Assembly (NCBI RefSeq): GCF_000719865.1
Contig: NZ_JOID01000002.1
Span: forward strand, 1 to 64,000
Length of the DNA stretch: 64,000 nucleotides
Direction of reading: 5' to 3'
Origin: Streptomyces albus subsp. albus
Lineage (GTDB): Bacteria > Actinomycetota > Actinomycetes > Streptomycetales > Streptomycetaceae
Below are positions 51,399 through 60,659 of this stretch, in pieces. A model generated the notes under the pieces. It saw only the letters and a program-made list of their open reading frames with translations. It had not been told where the DNA came from and made no database searches. A program made the position numbers and the translations under genes. Position 1 is the stretch's first letter. Every line of letters begins with the position of its first letter.

Positions 51399-54395
51399 TC
51401 ACCGAGCCGGTTCGCGCGCCTGCCGCCTGAATCTCAGGTAGTCGTCGTAACCCGCTTCGCGCAGCACTGCTTCCACCCTCCCCGCCGCCTTTCCGGCGCT
51501 GTCCCCGGCCGCGAGCAGTTCCCGCATCGCTTCGGTGAACAGGGTGATGTCCTGCTGCCGCAGGGCGTGTTCGCAGTCGGCGCTGCCCTTCTGCGCCCTG
51601 AGACCGAGGGTTTGCCAGGCGGTTTGCGCCTCGCGGTCGGGCACGCGGAAGTAGGCGTGGTTCACCCAGCCGGCGATCCTGCCGTAGTCGGCGCAGATGG
51701 GCCGGAGGCGGGCCAGGTAGGGCAGCCGGATGTTCTCGGTGTCCACGGCCGAGCGCAGGACGGTGCGCAGGTAGTCGTCGTTGGCCTCGGCGTGCTCCAG
51801 CAGAAAGCGGCCGCCCAGCCGGTGCCAGGCATGGACCTGCCGTGCCCTGGTGCCGGCGGCCACGGCGGGGGCTGTGGCCTGTATCCATTGCCGGGTGGTC
51901 TGCTGAGACGTGGCGGCGTCGGGGACCATGGTGTGGAACGCCGCCAGGGAGACGGGCTCCACCACGGCGACCGCCACCGCCGCCGCCACGGCCGTGGCCG
52001 TTCCCAGGCGGGCCCCGAGGCGGCGGGCACCGGCCGCCCGGCCGACGCGCGGTGCGGGCTCCTCGCCCGCCGCGTCCTCCGCCTGCCGCGTCCCACCCGG
52101 CCGCACGCGCCGGAGGAGTGATCCCGCCGCGGCCGCCAGGAGCGCGCTGATCGCGGCGAGCGCGAGGACGCCGTTGACCAGACGGGGCAGCGTCCACGCC
52201 ATGGTGTCCCAGACCGGACGCCAGGAGCAGTCGCTCTCCAGCGTGTTCAACGGCCCGACGCAGCCGTCCGAGGAGACGAGCAGGGCCATTCCCACGAGCC
52301 CGAGCAGGGCCGAGGACTCCGCAACGATCAGGGCGGCGACCAGTCGGCGTCCCCGGCCCGACTGCGTCGCCGCGACGGAAGCGGCCACCGCCGCCGGCAC
52401 CAGCAGGGCGGCGAACAACCACGTCAGATACTGCGCTTCGTGCAGGCCGGCCCCGTCCCGCGGGGCGGTCGGCGGTGCGGGCAGCAGGGCCTGCGCGCCC
52501 GCGACGGCGAGCCAGGCCGCGACCCCGCCCAGCAGCCCGGGTCCCAGGACCCGGCGCAGAGGCGGCAGCGGCTCCCCCGTCGCCCCTGGCGGGCTGTCCC
52601 CGCCCGGCAGGGCGTTGGTCACCCAGCGGGGAGTGCCAGGGGGCCGGCCGAGCGCCCAGGCCGTCAGCGGTACCACCCATAGGACGGCCAATGCGGATGG
52701 AATTAGCGGATAGGCGACGAAGCCGCCCAGGATCGGCCAGGCGGCCGCCAGGGTGGACACGACGGCCGAACCCGCCGCCTCCGTGTCACCGGTGGCACCC
52801 GCACCGCCGGAACCGGGGAACACGTTCAACACGCTCTGTCGCATGGCGCTGTCGCTGTACGACGCCCCGGCCGCCCAGGACGTGCCGTCCATGGTCCACC
52901 AGGCGAACCACGCGGACAGCACCAGCGTGGCGGCCCCCAGACCGGCCAGCAGCGGCGGGCGGAGGGAGTGCCCGCGCCAGGTACCGGCCCACAGCCGGGC
53001 GCACTGAGTGACCCACCAGGCGAACGCGACCCCGGCGCACACGACGAGAAGTAGGACGGCGGGCCGTGGCGGAACCCACTGGGCGTCGCTCACCCCGTAT
53101 CCGGTGATCAGCCCGCCGGCACCGAGTCCGGCACCGAGCCACAGACCCGCCCGCACTCCCGAGGGGATCCTGTCGCCCGTGAGGACCGCGTAGGCCACCG
53201 ACCGCCACAGTGCGGTCCCGATTACCCCGGCGACCAGGGCGGCCGGGGCCAGCGAGACCAACTGGATCCGCCACAGGCTGTACAGGTTGTAGGCCCACAG
53301 ATACGTCAGCAGGTGGGTGGTGAGCATCGCCGCCGCGGCCCCGGTCAGGAACATCGGCAGGGCGCGGGCCCCGAAGAGCGGGGCCGGGTCCGCCAGGGCG
53401 CCTCGGCGTTCGTCCCAGCGCGGGTGCGTGCCCCAGAACTCCCGCAGCGGGCCGAGCGCGCTCCGGAGCCGGCCGCTCGCCGCGGTCGGCTCCGGGACGT
53501 CCCACTTGTGCGGGTCCGCGCCCCAGCGCACCGCCGCCAGATCCGCGAAGACCTCCCGGCCGCGCAGCACGTCCGACCGCGCGAGGAAGACGAGGGCGGC
53601 GGTGAGAGCGGGCAGCAGCAGGCCGCGGGTGAGCGACGGGAGGTCGGTGGGCTCGCCCCACCAGGTGAGGAAGCCGTGGACCCGCCTGCCCGACCAGAGG
53701 AGATAGGGCAGGAGGACCAGCGCGAGGAACACGCGCCAGACGGCGACCGTGCCGTAGGTGACGGTGATGTCCCGGTTCGCGATGTGGGCGAACTCGTGCA
53801 GCAGGACGGCCCGGAAGCGCTCCGGGTCACGGCGCCGGCAGGCGATCAGGCCACCGGACAGGCACACGGTCGGCCGGCGGTTGCGGCCGAAGACCACGGC
53901 CCCCGTGGCCACCGAGGCCCGGTCCACGATCACCCGGGGGACCCGGGCCAGGCCGGCGGTCGCCGCCAAGCCGGCCAGCAGCGCACGGATGTCACCGTCC
54001 GGATCCACCGATTCCAGCGGAACGGCACGCCGGCGCCTGGCCTTCCAGACGGGCAGCAGGACGAACAGGAGCGCGGCGGTGACCAGCAGCAGGATCGGCC
54101 AGCTGTAGAGGAGCCACGGCGCGGGCGGTGGCGCGTGCTCCTCCATACAGGCCCGGTAGGCCACGGCCTGGCTCAGGGCGTTGATCGCCGAGGCCATGTC
54201 CCCGTTACGGTCCGGATCGATCCCTGCCGCGAGGGTGCAGTCGATCGCATCCGTGTGGCGCAGGGAGTTGACGACGGGCAGCATCATCGCCCCGCCCGAG
54301 GCGAGCAGCAGGACCACCAGCAGGGCGAAGCGCACCGTGGTCCCGGCGCCCATCGCCCGTTCGTCGATCCGGGGCCGAGCGGCCGTCACCCCCAT
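51399..54395 (-). CDS. Very large multi-pass M48-type metalloprotease
   Basis: A 998-residue membrane protein. A membrane segment (~20-45) and another (~95-120) precede the zinc-protease domain, with H200-E201-x-x-H204 (LLHEFAHIANRD) and the third-ligand helix EVFADLAAVRW. The N-terminal third thus resembles HtpX/Ste24-like M48 proteases. The remaining ~650 residues contain many further hydrophobic segments and a C-terminal soluble domain (residues ~850-998). Typical M48 proteins are ~300 residues, so this is an unusual extension. It follows the gene at 54402 by 6 bp; the pair is an operon. Confidence 0.75.
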   Translation of the reverse strand: MGVTAARPRIDERAMGAGTTVRFALLVVLLLASGGAMMLPVVNSLRHTDAIDCTLAAGIDPDRNGDMASAINALSQAVAYRACMEEHAPPPAPWLLYSWPILLLVTAALLFVLLPVWKARRRRAVPLESVDPDGDIRALLAGLAATAGLARVPRVIVDRASVATGAVVFGRNRRPTVCLSGGLIACRRRDPERFRAVLLHEFAHIANRDITVTYGTVAVWRVFLALVLLPYLLWSGRRVHGFLTWWGEPTDLPSLTRGLLLPALTAALVFLARSDVLRGREVFADLAAVRWGADPHKWDVPEPTAASGRLRSALGPLREFWGTHPRWDERRGALADPAPLFGARALPMFLTGAAAAMLTTHLLTYLWAYNLYSLWRIQLVSLAPAALVAGVIGTALWRSVAYAVLTGDRIPSGVRAGLWLGAGLGAGGLITGYGVSDAQWVPPRPAVLLLVVCAGVAFAWWVTQCARLWAGTWRGHSLRPPLLAGLGAATLVLSAWFAWWTMDGTSWAAGASYSDSAMRQSVLNVFPGSGGAGATGDTEAAGSAVVSTLAAAWPILGGFVAYPLIPSALAVLWVVPLTAWALGRPPGTPRWVTNALPGGDSPPGATGEPLPPLRRVLGPGLLGGVAAWLAVAGAQALLPAPPTAPRDGAGLHEAQYLTWLFAALLVPAAVAASVAATQSGRGRRLVAALIVAESSALLGLVGMALLVSSDGCVGPLNTLESDCSWRPVWDTMAWTLPRLVNGVLALAAISALLAAAAGSLLRRVRPGGTRQAEDAAGEEPAPRVGRAAGARRLGARLGTATAVAAAVAVAVVEPVSLAAFHTMVPDAATSQQTTRQWIQATAPAVAAGTRARQVHAWHRLGGRFLLEHAEANDDYLRTVLRSAVDTENIRLPYLARLRPICADYGRIAGWVNHAYFRVPDREAQTAWQTLGLRAQKGSADCEHALRQQDITLFTEAMRELLAAGDSAGKAAGRVEAVLREAGYDDYLRFRRQAREPAR

Positions 54396-54401
54396 GGCGT
54401 G

Positions 54402-54935
54402 CTAGCCCTCCGGCGTGGGACCGGCCACGGCGGGCGGGCCCGGCTCGCCCTCGTCCGGGGGAGGCGGCTCGGCGAGGACCAGCCCGGCCACGACCGTGTT
54501 GGCGATCTCCGAGGCCTGCGGGGCGGCGAGACCGCGCTGTTCGGCGGTCTCCAGCACCAGCCGCTTCACCTCGGCGAGCTGTTCGCGGGTGAGCGGTGGC
54601 ACCACGACCGGCGGAGGGCTTCTCCGGAACAGCCTGCGCAGCGCACCGGCCGACGCTCTCGACGCGCGCTCCAGGGCGATGTCGCCGATGCGCCGGGCCG
54701 CCTGGTCCAGGGCCAGCCAGACAACCGGGGTGACCAGCACGGCGATCTCGCCGACGCCGAAGCCCAGCGGTTCCCGCCGCTGTCCGTGACCGCTCAGGCG
54801 GCGGACGGCGGCGGCGTCGTCCAGCTCCAGGACCCCTTCCAGCAACGGAAGTTCCTCCGGTGCGAGTTCGGTGATGACCTCGCGGACCAGATCGCGGACC
54901 GCGCGTCCTCCGGACGCGTGTGCCTCTGCAGCCAT
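54402..54935 (-). CDS. Partner protein of the M48 protease operon
   Basis: A 177-residue protein from ATG 54935 (MAAEAHASGGRAVRDLV), with GGGGGGA upstream. A helical N-terminus (EVITELAPEELPLLEGVLEL) is followed by a single hydrophobic segment (IAVLVTPVVWLALDQAARRI) and a helical, charged C-terminus (REQLAEVKRLVLETAEQRGL) ending in a Pro/Gly tail. No known domain. The tight spacing to the protease gene suggests a joint role, e.g. regulator or adaptor. Confidence 0.65.
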   Translation of the reverse strand: MAAEAHASGGRAVRDLVREVITELAPEELPLLEGVLELDDAAAVRRLSGHGQRREPLGFGVGEIAVLVTPVVWLALDQAARRIGDIALERASRASAGALRRLFRRSPPPVVVPPLTREQLAEVKRLVLETAEQRGLAAPQASEIANTVVAGLVLAEPPPPDEGEPGPPAVAGPTPEG

Positions 54936-55195
54936 GTGTCCCCCCGAGGACCCGGTGCTCTCCCTGGCGACCGGGTCGGCCGACGACCACTGTGGCACGT
55001 CCGCCGACCGCCTGCCGGTGATTCCCCGGTCTCCGCCGGGCGGCCCTGCGCGCCCGACGACTGGTGGGTGCGGCCCGGCGGCACCCGTCGCGCGAGTGCC
55101 GGGCCGTCCCTCTCACCCCGGCCCAACGACCGGAGAGGCCAAGCGTCACACGATCCGGCGGAAAGCCCCGGGGGCGGCCCCGGAGCAGGACAACC

Positions 55196-57082
55196 TCACT
55201 CCACCGTCACGGACTTGGCCAGGTTGCGCGGCTTGTCGATGTCCCGGCCCAGGGCCAGCGCCGAGTGGTAGGCCAGCAGCTGGAGCGGGATGCCCATCAG
55301 GACCGGGTCCAGCTCGTCCTCGTTCTTCGGCACCACGATCGTGTGGTCGGCCTTCTCCTGCTCCCGGTGCGCCACCGCGAGGATGCGGCCGCTGCGGGCC
55401 TTGATCTCCTCCAGCGTGGCGCGGTTCTTCTCCAGCAGTTCGTCGTCCGGGACGATCGCGACGGTCGGCACGGCCGGCTCGATCAGGGCCAGCGGGCCGT
55501 GCTTGAGCTCGGACGCCGGATACGCCTCGGCGTGGACGTAGCTGACCTCCTTGAGCTTCAGCGAGGCCTCGCGGGCCACCGGGAAGCCCCGCACGCGGCC
55601 GACGAACATCATGCTCTTCGCGTTCGCGTACTCCGCGGCCAGCTCCGCGATCCGCTCCTCGTCGCGCAGGATCCCGGCGATCTGCTCCGGGAGGCGGCGC
55701 AGTCCGGCGATGATCCGCTTGCCGTCGGCGACGGAGAGATCGCGGATGCGGCCGAGGTGGAGGGCGAGCAGGGCGAAGGCCACGGCGGTGTTGGTGAAGC
55801 ACTTGGTGGAGACGACGCAGACCTCCGGGCCGGCGTGGACGTAGACGCCGCCGTCCGTCTCCCGGGCGATGGCGCTGCCGACGACGTTGACGACGCCCAG
55901 CACCCGGGCCCCCTTGCGCTTCAGCTCCTGCACGGCGGCGAGGGTGTCGTAGGTCTCGCCGGACTGGCTGACGGCGATGTAGAGGGTGTCCGGGTCCACC
56001 ACGGCGTTGCGGTAGCGGAACTCGCTGGCCGGCTCCGCGTCCGCCGGGACGCGGGCCAGCTCCTCGATCAGCTGGGCGCCGATCTGCCCCGCGTGGTACG
56101 CCGAGCCGCAGCCGAGGATCTTGACCCGGCGGACGGCGCGGGCCTCGCGGGCGTCGAGGTTGAGGCCGCCGAGGTGGACGGTGGAGAAACGGTCGTCGAT
56201 CCGGCCGCGCAGCACCCGGTCGACGGCGTCGGCCTGCTCGGAGATCTCCTTGTGCATGTAGGTGTCGTGGCCGCCCATGTCGTACGACTCGGCCGCCCAC
56301 TCCACGGTGGTCGGGGAGGCGGAGGTGCGGCTGCCCTCGGTGGTGTAGGTGCGGTAGTCGTCGGCCTTGACGGTGGCCATCTCGCCGTCGTCGAGGGTGA
56401 CGACCTGGCGGGTGTGGCTGACCAGCGCGGCCACGTCCGAGGAGACGAACATCTCCTTCTCGCCGATGCCGAGGACCACGGGGGAGCCGTTGCGGGCGAC
56501 GACGATCCGGTCCGGGTAGGCGGCGTGCAGCACGGCGATGCCGTAGGTGCCGTCGATCATCCGGAGGGCGCCGCGGACCTTCTCCTCCAGGGTCTCGGAG
56601 GTGTCGCGGCCGATGAGGTGGGCGAGGACCTCGGAGTCGGTCTCGGAGCTGAACTCGACGCCGTCGGCGAGGAGTCTGGCGCGCAGCTCGGAGGCGTTGT
56701 CGATGATGCCGTTGTGGACGAGGGCGACCTGCCCGGTGGCGTCCAGATGGGGGTGCGCGTTCTCGTCGTTCGGGGCGCCGTGGGTGGCCCAGCGGGTGTG
56801 GGCGATGCCCGTGGTGCCGGAGAAGCGCTTGGGGAGGCGGGCCTCCAGGTCGCGTACCCGGCCCTTGGCCTTGGCGGTCTTCAGGGCGCCGGCCTTGCCG
56901 GGCCCGGCGGCCCCAGCGGTCTTTCCGGCTCCGCCTGCCTTCCCGGCTCCGGTCGTCTTGCCGGCCTTGGCGCCGATGGCGATGCCGGCCGAGTCATAGC
57001 CCCGGTACTCCAGCCGCTGCAGACCTTCGAGCAGCAGCGGGGCCGCGTCTCGCTGACCGATGTAACCGACGATTCCACACAT
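55196..57082 (-). CDS. glmS: Glutamine-fructose-6-phosphate aminotransferase GlmS
   Basis: A 628-residue enzyme making glucosamine-6-phosphate from fructose-6-phosphate and glutamine. Cys2 (MCGIVGYIG) is the glutaminase nucleophile; HTRWATHG, GTYGIAV, and in the isomerase domain GCGSAYHAG, VSQSGETYDTL and LKHGPLALI are intact; it ends DKPRNLAKSVTVE as expected. About 30 residues of Gly/Lys/Ala-rich low complexity (residues ~38-70) interrupt the N-terminal domain after YDSAGIAI. No glmS ribozyme is visible upstream. Confidence 0.93.
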   Translation of the reverse strand: MCGIVGYIGQRDAAPLLLEGLQRLEYRGYDSAGIAIGAKAGKTTGAGKAGGAGKTAGAAGPGKAGALKTAKAKGRVRDLEARLPKRFSGTTGIAHTRWATHGAPNDENAHPHLDATGQVALVHNGIIDNASELRARLLADGVEFSSETDSEVLAHLIGRDTSETLEEKVRGALRMIDGTYGIAVLHAAYPDRIVVARNGSPVVLGIGEKEMFVSSDVAALVSHTRQVVTLDDGEMATVKADDYRTYTTEGSRTSASPTTVEWAAESYDMGGHDTYMHKEISEQADAVDRVLRGRIDDRFSTVHLGGLNLDAREARAVRRVKILGCGSAYHAGQIGAQLIEELARVPADAEPASEFRYRNAVVDPDTLYIAVSQSGETYDTLAAVQELKRKGARVLGVVNVVGSAIARETDGGVYVHAGPEVCVVSTKCFTNTAVAFALLALHLGRIRDLSVADGKRIIAGLRRLPEQIAGILRDEERIAELAAEYANAKSMMFVGRVRGFPVAREASLKLKEVSYVHAEAYPASELKHGPLALIEPAVPTVAIVPDDELLEKNRATLEEIKARSGRILAVAHREQEKADHTIVVPKNEDELDPVLMGIPLQLLAYHSALALGRDIDKPRNLAKSVTVE

Positions 57083-57242
57083 GGATGTACCTCAGACCCT
57101 CGTTGTCGTGCCGCGTGCCGTGTCTGCGTGCCGTGTCTGCGTGCTGCGTTCTGCTCCGGTGGCGGACTGTTCCGCTCCGCTCGCCCGTGCCGGGGCCGGT
57201 CCTGCTGCCGGTGCTGCCGCCGTCCCGGGTGCCGGGCGGCGG

Positions 57243-57518
57243 TCAGCCGTAGATCATCCGGCGCAGCTGCCTCAGGGAGAGCTCGGGGGGCGCCACCGCG
57301 CGGTGCGGCAGTTCCGCCGCGATCCGGTCGTAGATCTCCGCGTTCGCCAGCCCGGCGGACCGCAGTTCGCGGTGGCGGCGGCGGACGAAGTCCTCGACCG
57401 TCTCGTCGAAGTACGCCAGGACGTCCAGCACCACCCGGACCGCCTCGCCGCGATGGAGCGGCGTGGAGCGGACCAGGTGGTCGACGAGGTCGTCGTGGGA
57501 CGCGGGGCGTTCGAGCAT
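57243..57518 (-). CDS. Small conserved helical protein downstream-type neighbour of glmS
   Basis: A 91-residue protein from ATG 57518 (MLERPASHDDLVDHLVRSTP). It looks strongly conserved: GEAVRVVLDVLAYFDETVED, FVRRRHRELRSAGLANAEIY, ending LSLRQLRRMIYG. It is all-helical and basic, possibly nucleic-acid-binding. I do not recognise a named family. It lies upstream of glmS on the same strand, 160 bp away, and could share its transcript. Confidence 0.68.
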   Translation of the reverse strand: MLERPASHDDLVDHLVRSTPLHRGEAVRVVLDVLAYFDETVEDFVRRRHRELRSAGLANAEIYDRIAAELPHRAVAPPELSLRQLRRMIYG

Positions 57519-57604
57519 GCGTCGATAGTGGCCGTGAACGCCATGATTCTGCAAGAAATCTGCCCGGAATCGGGCAGGGGGCGCCGGAAGAGGGTCCGGA
57601 AACG

Positions 57605-58564
57605 CTAGAAGCGGCCGAGTACGGCCTTCTTGGCGGCGGTGAACTCCTCGTCCGTGAGGACCCCCGCCTGCCGCAGCTCGCCCAGTTCCCGGAGCCGCCG
57701 CAGCAGCGCGTCGTGGTCCTCGCCGCCCGGGCTCCGGGGGGCGGGGAGGGGGTCCGGCGTCTTGGCCAGGGCCACGGCGGGCCGGCCGCCGGTTCCGGCC
57801 CCGCCTCCGGCTCCGTCCCCGCTCCGGTCCGGCCCGGCGGCGGCGGGCGCGGCCGGATGGGGCAGCCGGGCGGCCACGGCCGCGGCGGCCAGGGCCATCA
57901 GGGGGTCCTTGCGGAAGCCGTACAGATCGACGGCGTACGGGTCGTGCTTGGCCGGCATGCGGCTGCCGCCCGCCACGGCGCCGGACCCCTTCGGCAGGAA
58001 GCGGAGGTAGCCGTTCTCCAGCCCGGCCGACGGCGACCACTCCACCCCCTCCACATCGCGCAGGGCGAGGGCGCGGGGCCCGCCGGACTTCTTCGACTCG
58101 TCCGTCTTCCAGTTCCACTCCAGCCGGATCTGCTCACCGTCGAAGGAGACCGTGCCGTCCCCGGCGCTCGCCGACAGCGGCACGGACGGGCCGGGCAGCA
58201 GATAGCGGTCGGTGGGGCCGGAGGGCACCTGCTCCAGGAGGAGGGTGTTGCGCACCTCGTCGACGAAGTACCCGGCGAGATCGGCGCGACCCGGTTCCAC
58301 GGCCAGCTGGTAGGGGTCGTTGGCGCCGTCCAGCTTGCTGCCGGTGACCTGGAGCAGCGGGTCGGCGCCGTGCCGGAGCCGCAGCCGCAGCCGGCCGCCC
58401 TTGCGCCCCGGTTCGTGCGAGACCCCGGCCACGGCCGCGAGGGGGACGGCCAGTTCGCCGAGGGTCCGGCGCAGCAGGCTGACGCTCTTGTCGTGCCCGG
58501 GCACGATCCGGACGGTCTCGCCGTCGAAGGTCCAGGTGCCGTCCCGCTGGGTGATTTCCGCCAT
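57605..58564 (-). CDS. DUF4429 protein with C-terminal SHOCT domain
   Basis: A 319-residue protein. Two DUF4429 (PH-like) copies are seen: residues ~5-115 (GTWTFDGETVRIVPGHDKSV) and ~125-230 (GDGTVSFDGEQIRLEWNWKT). A Pro/Ala/Gly linker leads to a SHOCT module at the C-terminus (LLRRLRELGELRQAGVLTDE EF, residues ~285-315; only the start is quoted). Such proteins are common in Streptomyces, probably membrane- or oligomer-associated, with unknown function. Confidence 0.8.
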   Translation of the reverse strand: MAEITQRDGTWTFDGETVRIVPGHDKSVSLLRRTLGELAVPLAAVAGVSHEPGRKGGRLRLRLRHGADPLLQVTGSKLDGANDPYQLAVEPGRADLAGYFVDEVRNTLLLEQVPSGPTDRYLLPGPSVPLSASAGDGTVSFDGEQIRLEWNWKTDESKKSGGPRALALRDVEGVEWSPSAGLENGYLRFLPKGSGAVAGGSRMPAKHDPYAVDLYGFRKDPLMALAAAAVAARLPHPAAPAAAGPDRSGDGAGGGAGTGGRPAVALAKTPDPLPAPRSPGGEDHDALLRRLRELGELRQAGVLTDEEFTAAKKAVLGRF

Positions 58565-58885
58565 GGGCCGATTCTGTCAAATGACGCGCGGGCGGCGGGG
58601 GTTGAGCCGGACTCCGCCGCCCGGGTCGCCCCCGGCCCCGCCCCCGGCCCCCGCCGCTCAACCGCCTTGCGGCGTACCGCCGTTCGCGCGCCCTTCGGTC
58701 GTACGGAGTCCCGCCGGCCCGGAGCCGCAGGCGGCGGGGCCGCACCGGGGCGGGCCGGTGCCGAGGCGGCGGATTGGTCTACACCTAAATTGGTCTACAC
58801 CCTTGACCCCGTCGGGGCGCGCCGGTCTCATGGGACCCGTCGGTCGCTCCACCCCCACGGACAGAAACCGTCGAAAGGGATCGTC
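58565..58885. promoter_or_regulatory. Divergent promoter region of the DUF4429 and GH20 genes
   Basis: The region between the two divergent genes. It carries two DasR-type sites, annotated separately. The rest is GC-rich without a gene. Confidence 0.5.
58773..58804 (+). promoter_or_regulatory. Two tandem DasR-responsive elements (dre)
   Basis: Two directly adjacent 16-bp units (ATTGGTCTACACCTAA, ATTGGTCTACACCCTT) share the core TGGTCTACACC, close to the DasR dre consensus core TGGTCTAGACCA. Direct-repeat arrangements like this are classic upstream of Streptomyces chitinolytic genes. DasR repression is relieved by glucosamine-6-phosphate. They lie 82 bp before the GH20 start codon. Confidence 0.85.
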
Positions 58886-60553
58886 GTGCGACGAACTGGC
58901 GCCTCCAGCAAACAACCCCGATCCATCGCGAGAGTCCTCTGCGCGTTACTGCTCGTCGCCACGGGCGGAGCCGTGGCCACCGGATCCGCCTCGGCCGCGC
59001 CGGAGCGCGGCACCGGGGCCGGCACCGGGGCCGCCCCGGACGCCGGCTTCGACCGGCTCGTGCCCGCGCCCGCCTCCGTACGGGCCGGCGGCAAGCCGTA
59101 CCGGATCGGCCCCAAGACCCTGATCCGCGTGGACCGTTCGCGCGAGGGCCGGCGGATCGGCGAGCACCTCGCCTCGGTGCTGCGCCCGTCCACCGGCTAC
59201 AAGCTGCCCGTCACCACCCGTCCCGGCCGCGGCGGCATCGAACTGCGGCTCGGCGCCGCGGGCGGGTCCGCGGAGCAGGCCCGGGGCGGCGCGGAGGAGA
59301 AGGGCGCGGTTGCCGAGGGCTACCGGCTGCGCTCCACGCCGACCGGCGTCACCATCACCGCCCCGCGCCACGCGGGTCTGTTCCGGGGCGTCCAGACGCT
59401 CCGTCAGCTGCTGCCGGAGCGGGTGGAGGCGGACAGCCGGCAGCCCGGCCCGTGGACCGTCCCCGGCGGCACCGTCGCCGACGCGCCGCGCTTCGCGTAC
59501 CGGGGCGCGATGCTGGACGTCTCCCGGCACTTCTTCACCGTCGAGCAGGTCAAGCGCTACATCGACCAGATGGCGCTCTACAAGATCAACAAACTGCATC
59601 TGCACCTCTCCGACGACCAGGGCTGGCGGATCGCGATCGACTCCTGGCCCCGGCTGGCCACCTACGGCGGCACCACGGAGGTCGGCGGCGGCACCGGCGG
59701 CTACTACACCAAGGACGACTACCGGGAGATCGTGGCCTACGCCGCCGAGCGCTATCTGGAGGTCGTCCCGGAGATCGACATGCCGGGCCACACCAACGCC
59801 GCCCTGGCCTCGTACGCGGAGCTGAACTGCGACGGCGTCGCCCCGCCGCTCTACACCGGCATCGAGGTCGGCTTCAGCTCGCTCTGCGTGGACAAGGAGA
59901 TCACCTACGACTTCGTCGACGACGTGGTGCGCGAACTCGCCGAACTGACGCCGGGCCGCTACCTCCACATCGGCGGCGACGAGGCCCACGCCACCCCGCA
60001 CGAGGACTACGTGGCGTTCATGGAACGGGCCCAGGAGATCGTCGGCCGGCACGGCAAGACCGTCGTCGGCTGGCACCAGATCACCGGGGCGAACCCGGTC
60101 GAGGGCGCCGTCGCCCAGTACTGGGGCACGACCGGCACCGAGCCGGAGGTGGCCGAGGCGGCCAACGACGGCACTCCCGTCATCCTCTCGCCCGCCAACC
60201 GGGCCTACATCGACATGAAGTACAACGAGGACACCCCGCTCGGGCTGAGCTGGGCCGGCTACGTCGAGGCGCGGCAGTCCTACGACTGGGACCCGGGCAG
60301 CTACCTCCAAGGCGTGGCGGAGGACAAGATCCTGGGCGTCGAGGCGCCGATGTGGTCCGAGACGCTGGAGACCAACGACCACATCGAGTTCATGGCCTTC
60401 CCCCGCCTCCCGGGCATCGCCGAACTGGGCTGGTCCCCGGCCGCCACGCACGACTGGACGGACTACCGTCAGCGCATCGCCACCCACGGCCCCCGCTGGG
60501 ACGCCCTGGGCATCGACTACTACCGCTCCCCGCAGATCCCCTGGGCGGACTGA
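58886..60553 (+). CDS. Secreted GH20 beta-N-acetylhexosaminidase
   Basis: A 555-residue enzyme that removes terminal GlcNAc from chitobiose and related sugars. GTG 58886 follows GAAAGGGA. The signal peptide (RSIARVLCALLLVATGG) ends near residue 38. A GH20b-like N-terminal domain (~50-190) precedes the TIM barrel (GAMLDVSRHFFTVEQVKRYI). The catalytic pair is D365-E366 in HIGGDEAHATP, with HLHLSDDQGWRI and EIDMPGHTNA nearby. Tandem dre sites upstream place it in the DasR GlcNAc regulon. Confidence 0.92.
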   Translation: MRRTGASSKQPRSIARVLCALLLVATGGAVATGSASAAPERGTGAGTGAAPDAGFDRLVPAPASVRAGGKPYRIGPKTLIRVDRSREGRRIGEHLASVLRPSTGYKLPVTTRPGRGGIELRLGAAGGSAEQARGGAEEKGAVAEGYRLRSTPTGVTITAPRHAGLFRGVQTLRQLLPERVEADSRQPGPWTVPGGTVADAPRFAYRGAMLDVSRHFFTVEQVKRYIDQMALYKINKLHLHLSDDQGWRIAIDSWPRLATYGGTTEVGGGTGGYYTKDDYREIVAYAAERYLEVVPEIDMPGHTNAALASYAELNCDGVAPPLYTGIEVGFSSLCVDKEITYDFVDDVVRELAELTPGRYLHIGGDEAHATPHEDYVAFMERAQEIVGRHGKTVVGWHQITGANPVEGAVAQYWGTTGTEPEVAEAANDGTPVILSPANRAYIDMKYNEDTPLGLSWAGYVEARQSYDWDPGSYLQGVAEDKILGVEAPMWSETLETNDHIEFMAFPRLPGIAELGWSPAATHDWTDYRQRIATHGPRWDALGIDYYRSPQIPWAD

Positions 60554-60568
60554 GCAGCTGAACAGACT

Positions 60569-60603
60569 GGTGGACGCCCTGTGTTCTGCACCGGACGTCC
60601 ACC
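60569..60603. terminator. Hairpin between convergent genes
   Basis: GGTGGACG and CGTCCACC pair across a 19-base loop between the GH20 gene and the leftward phosphotransferase gene. Confidence 0.45.
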
Positions 60604-60659
60604 GGTTGTGGGGACGGCAGAAGAGCGGGCGCCCGCAAGGTGCCCGCATGTTCGGCCCT

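Noticed and set aside
57083..57242. A glmS ribozyme or other riboswitch upstream of glmS
   Set aside because: The 160 bases contain simple GC-rich repeats (GCCGTGTCTGC) but no recognisable ribozyme core; actinobacterial glmS genes normally lack it.
55064..58885. Continuous plus-strand frame before the GH20 gene
   Set aside because: It is antisense to glmS and the DUF4429 gene; only the part from GTG 58886 with a ribosome-binding site, signal peptide and GH20 domain is real.
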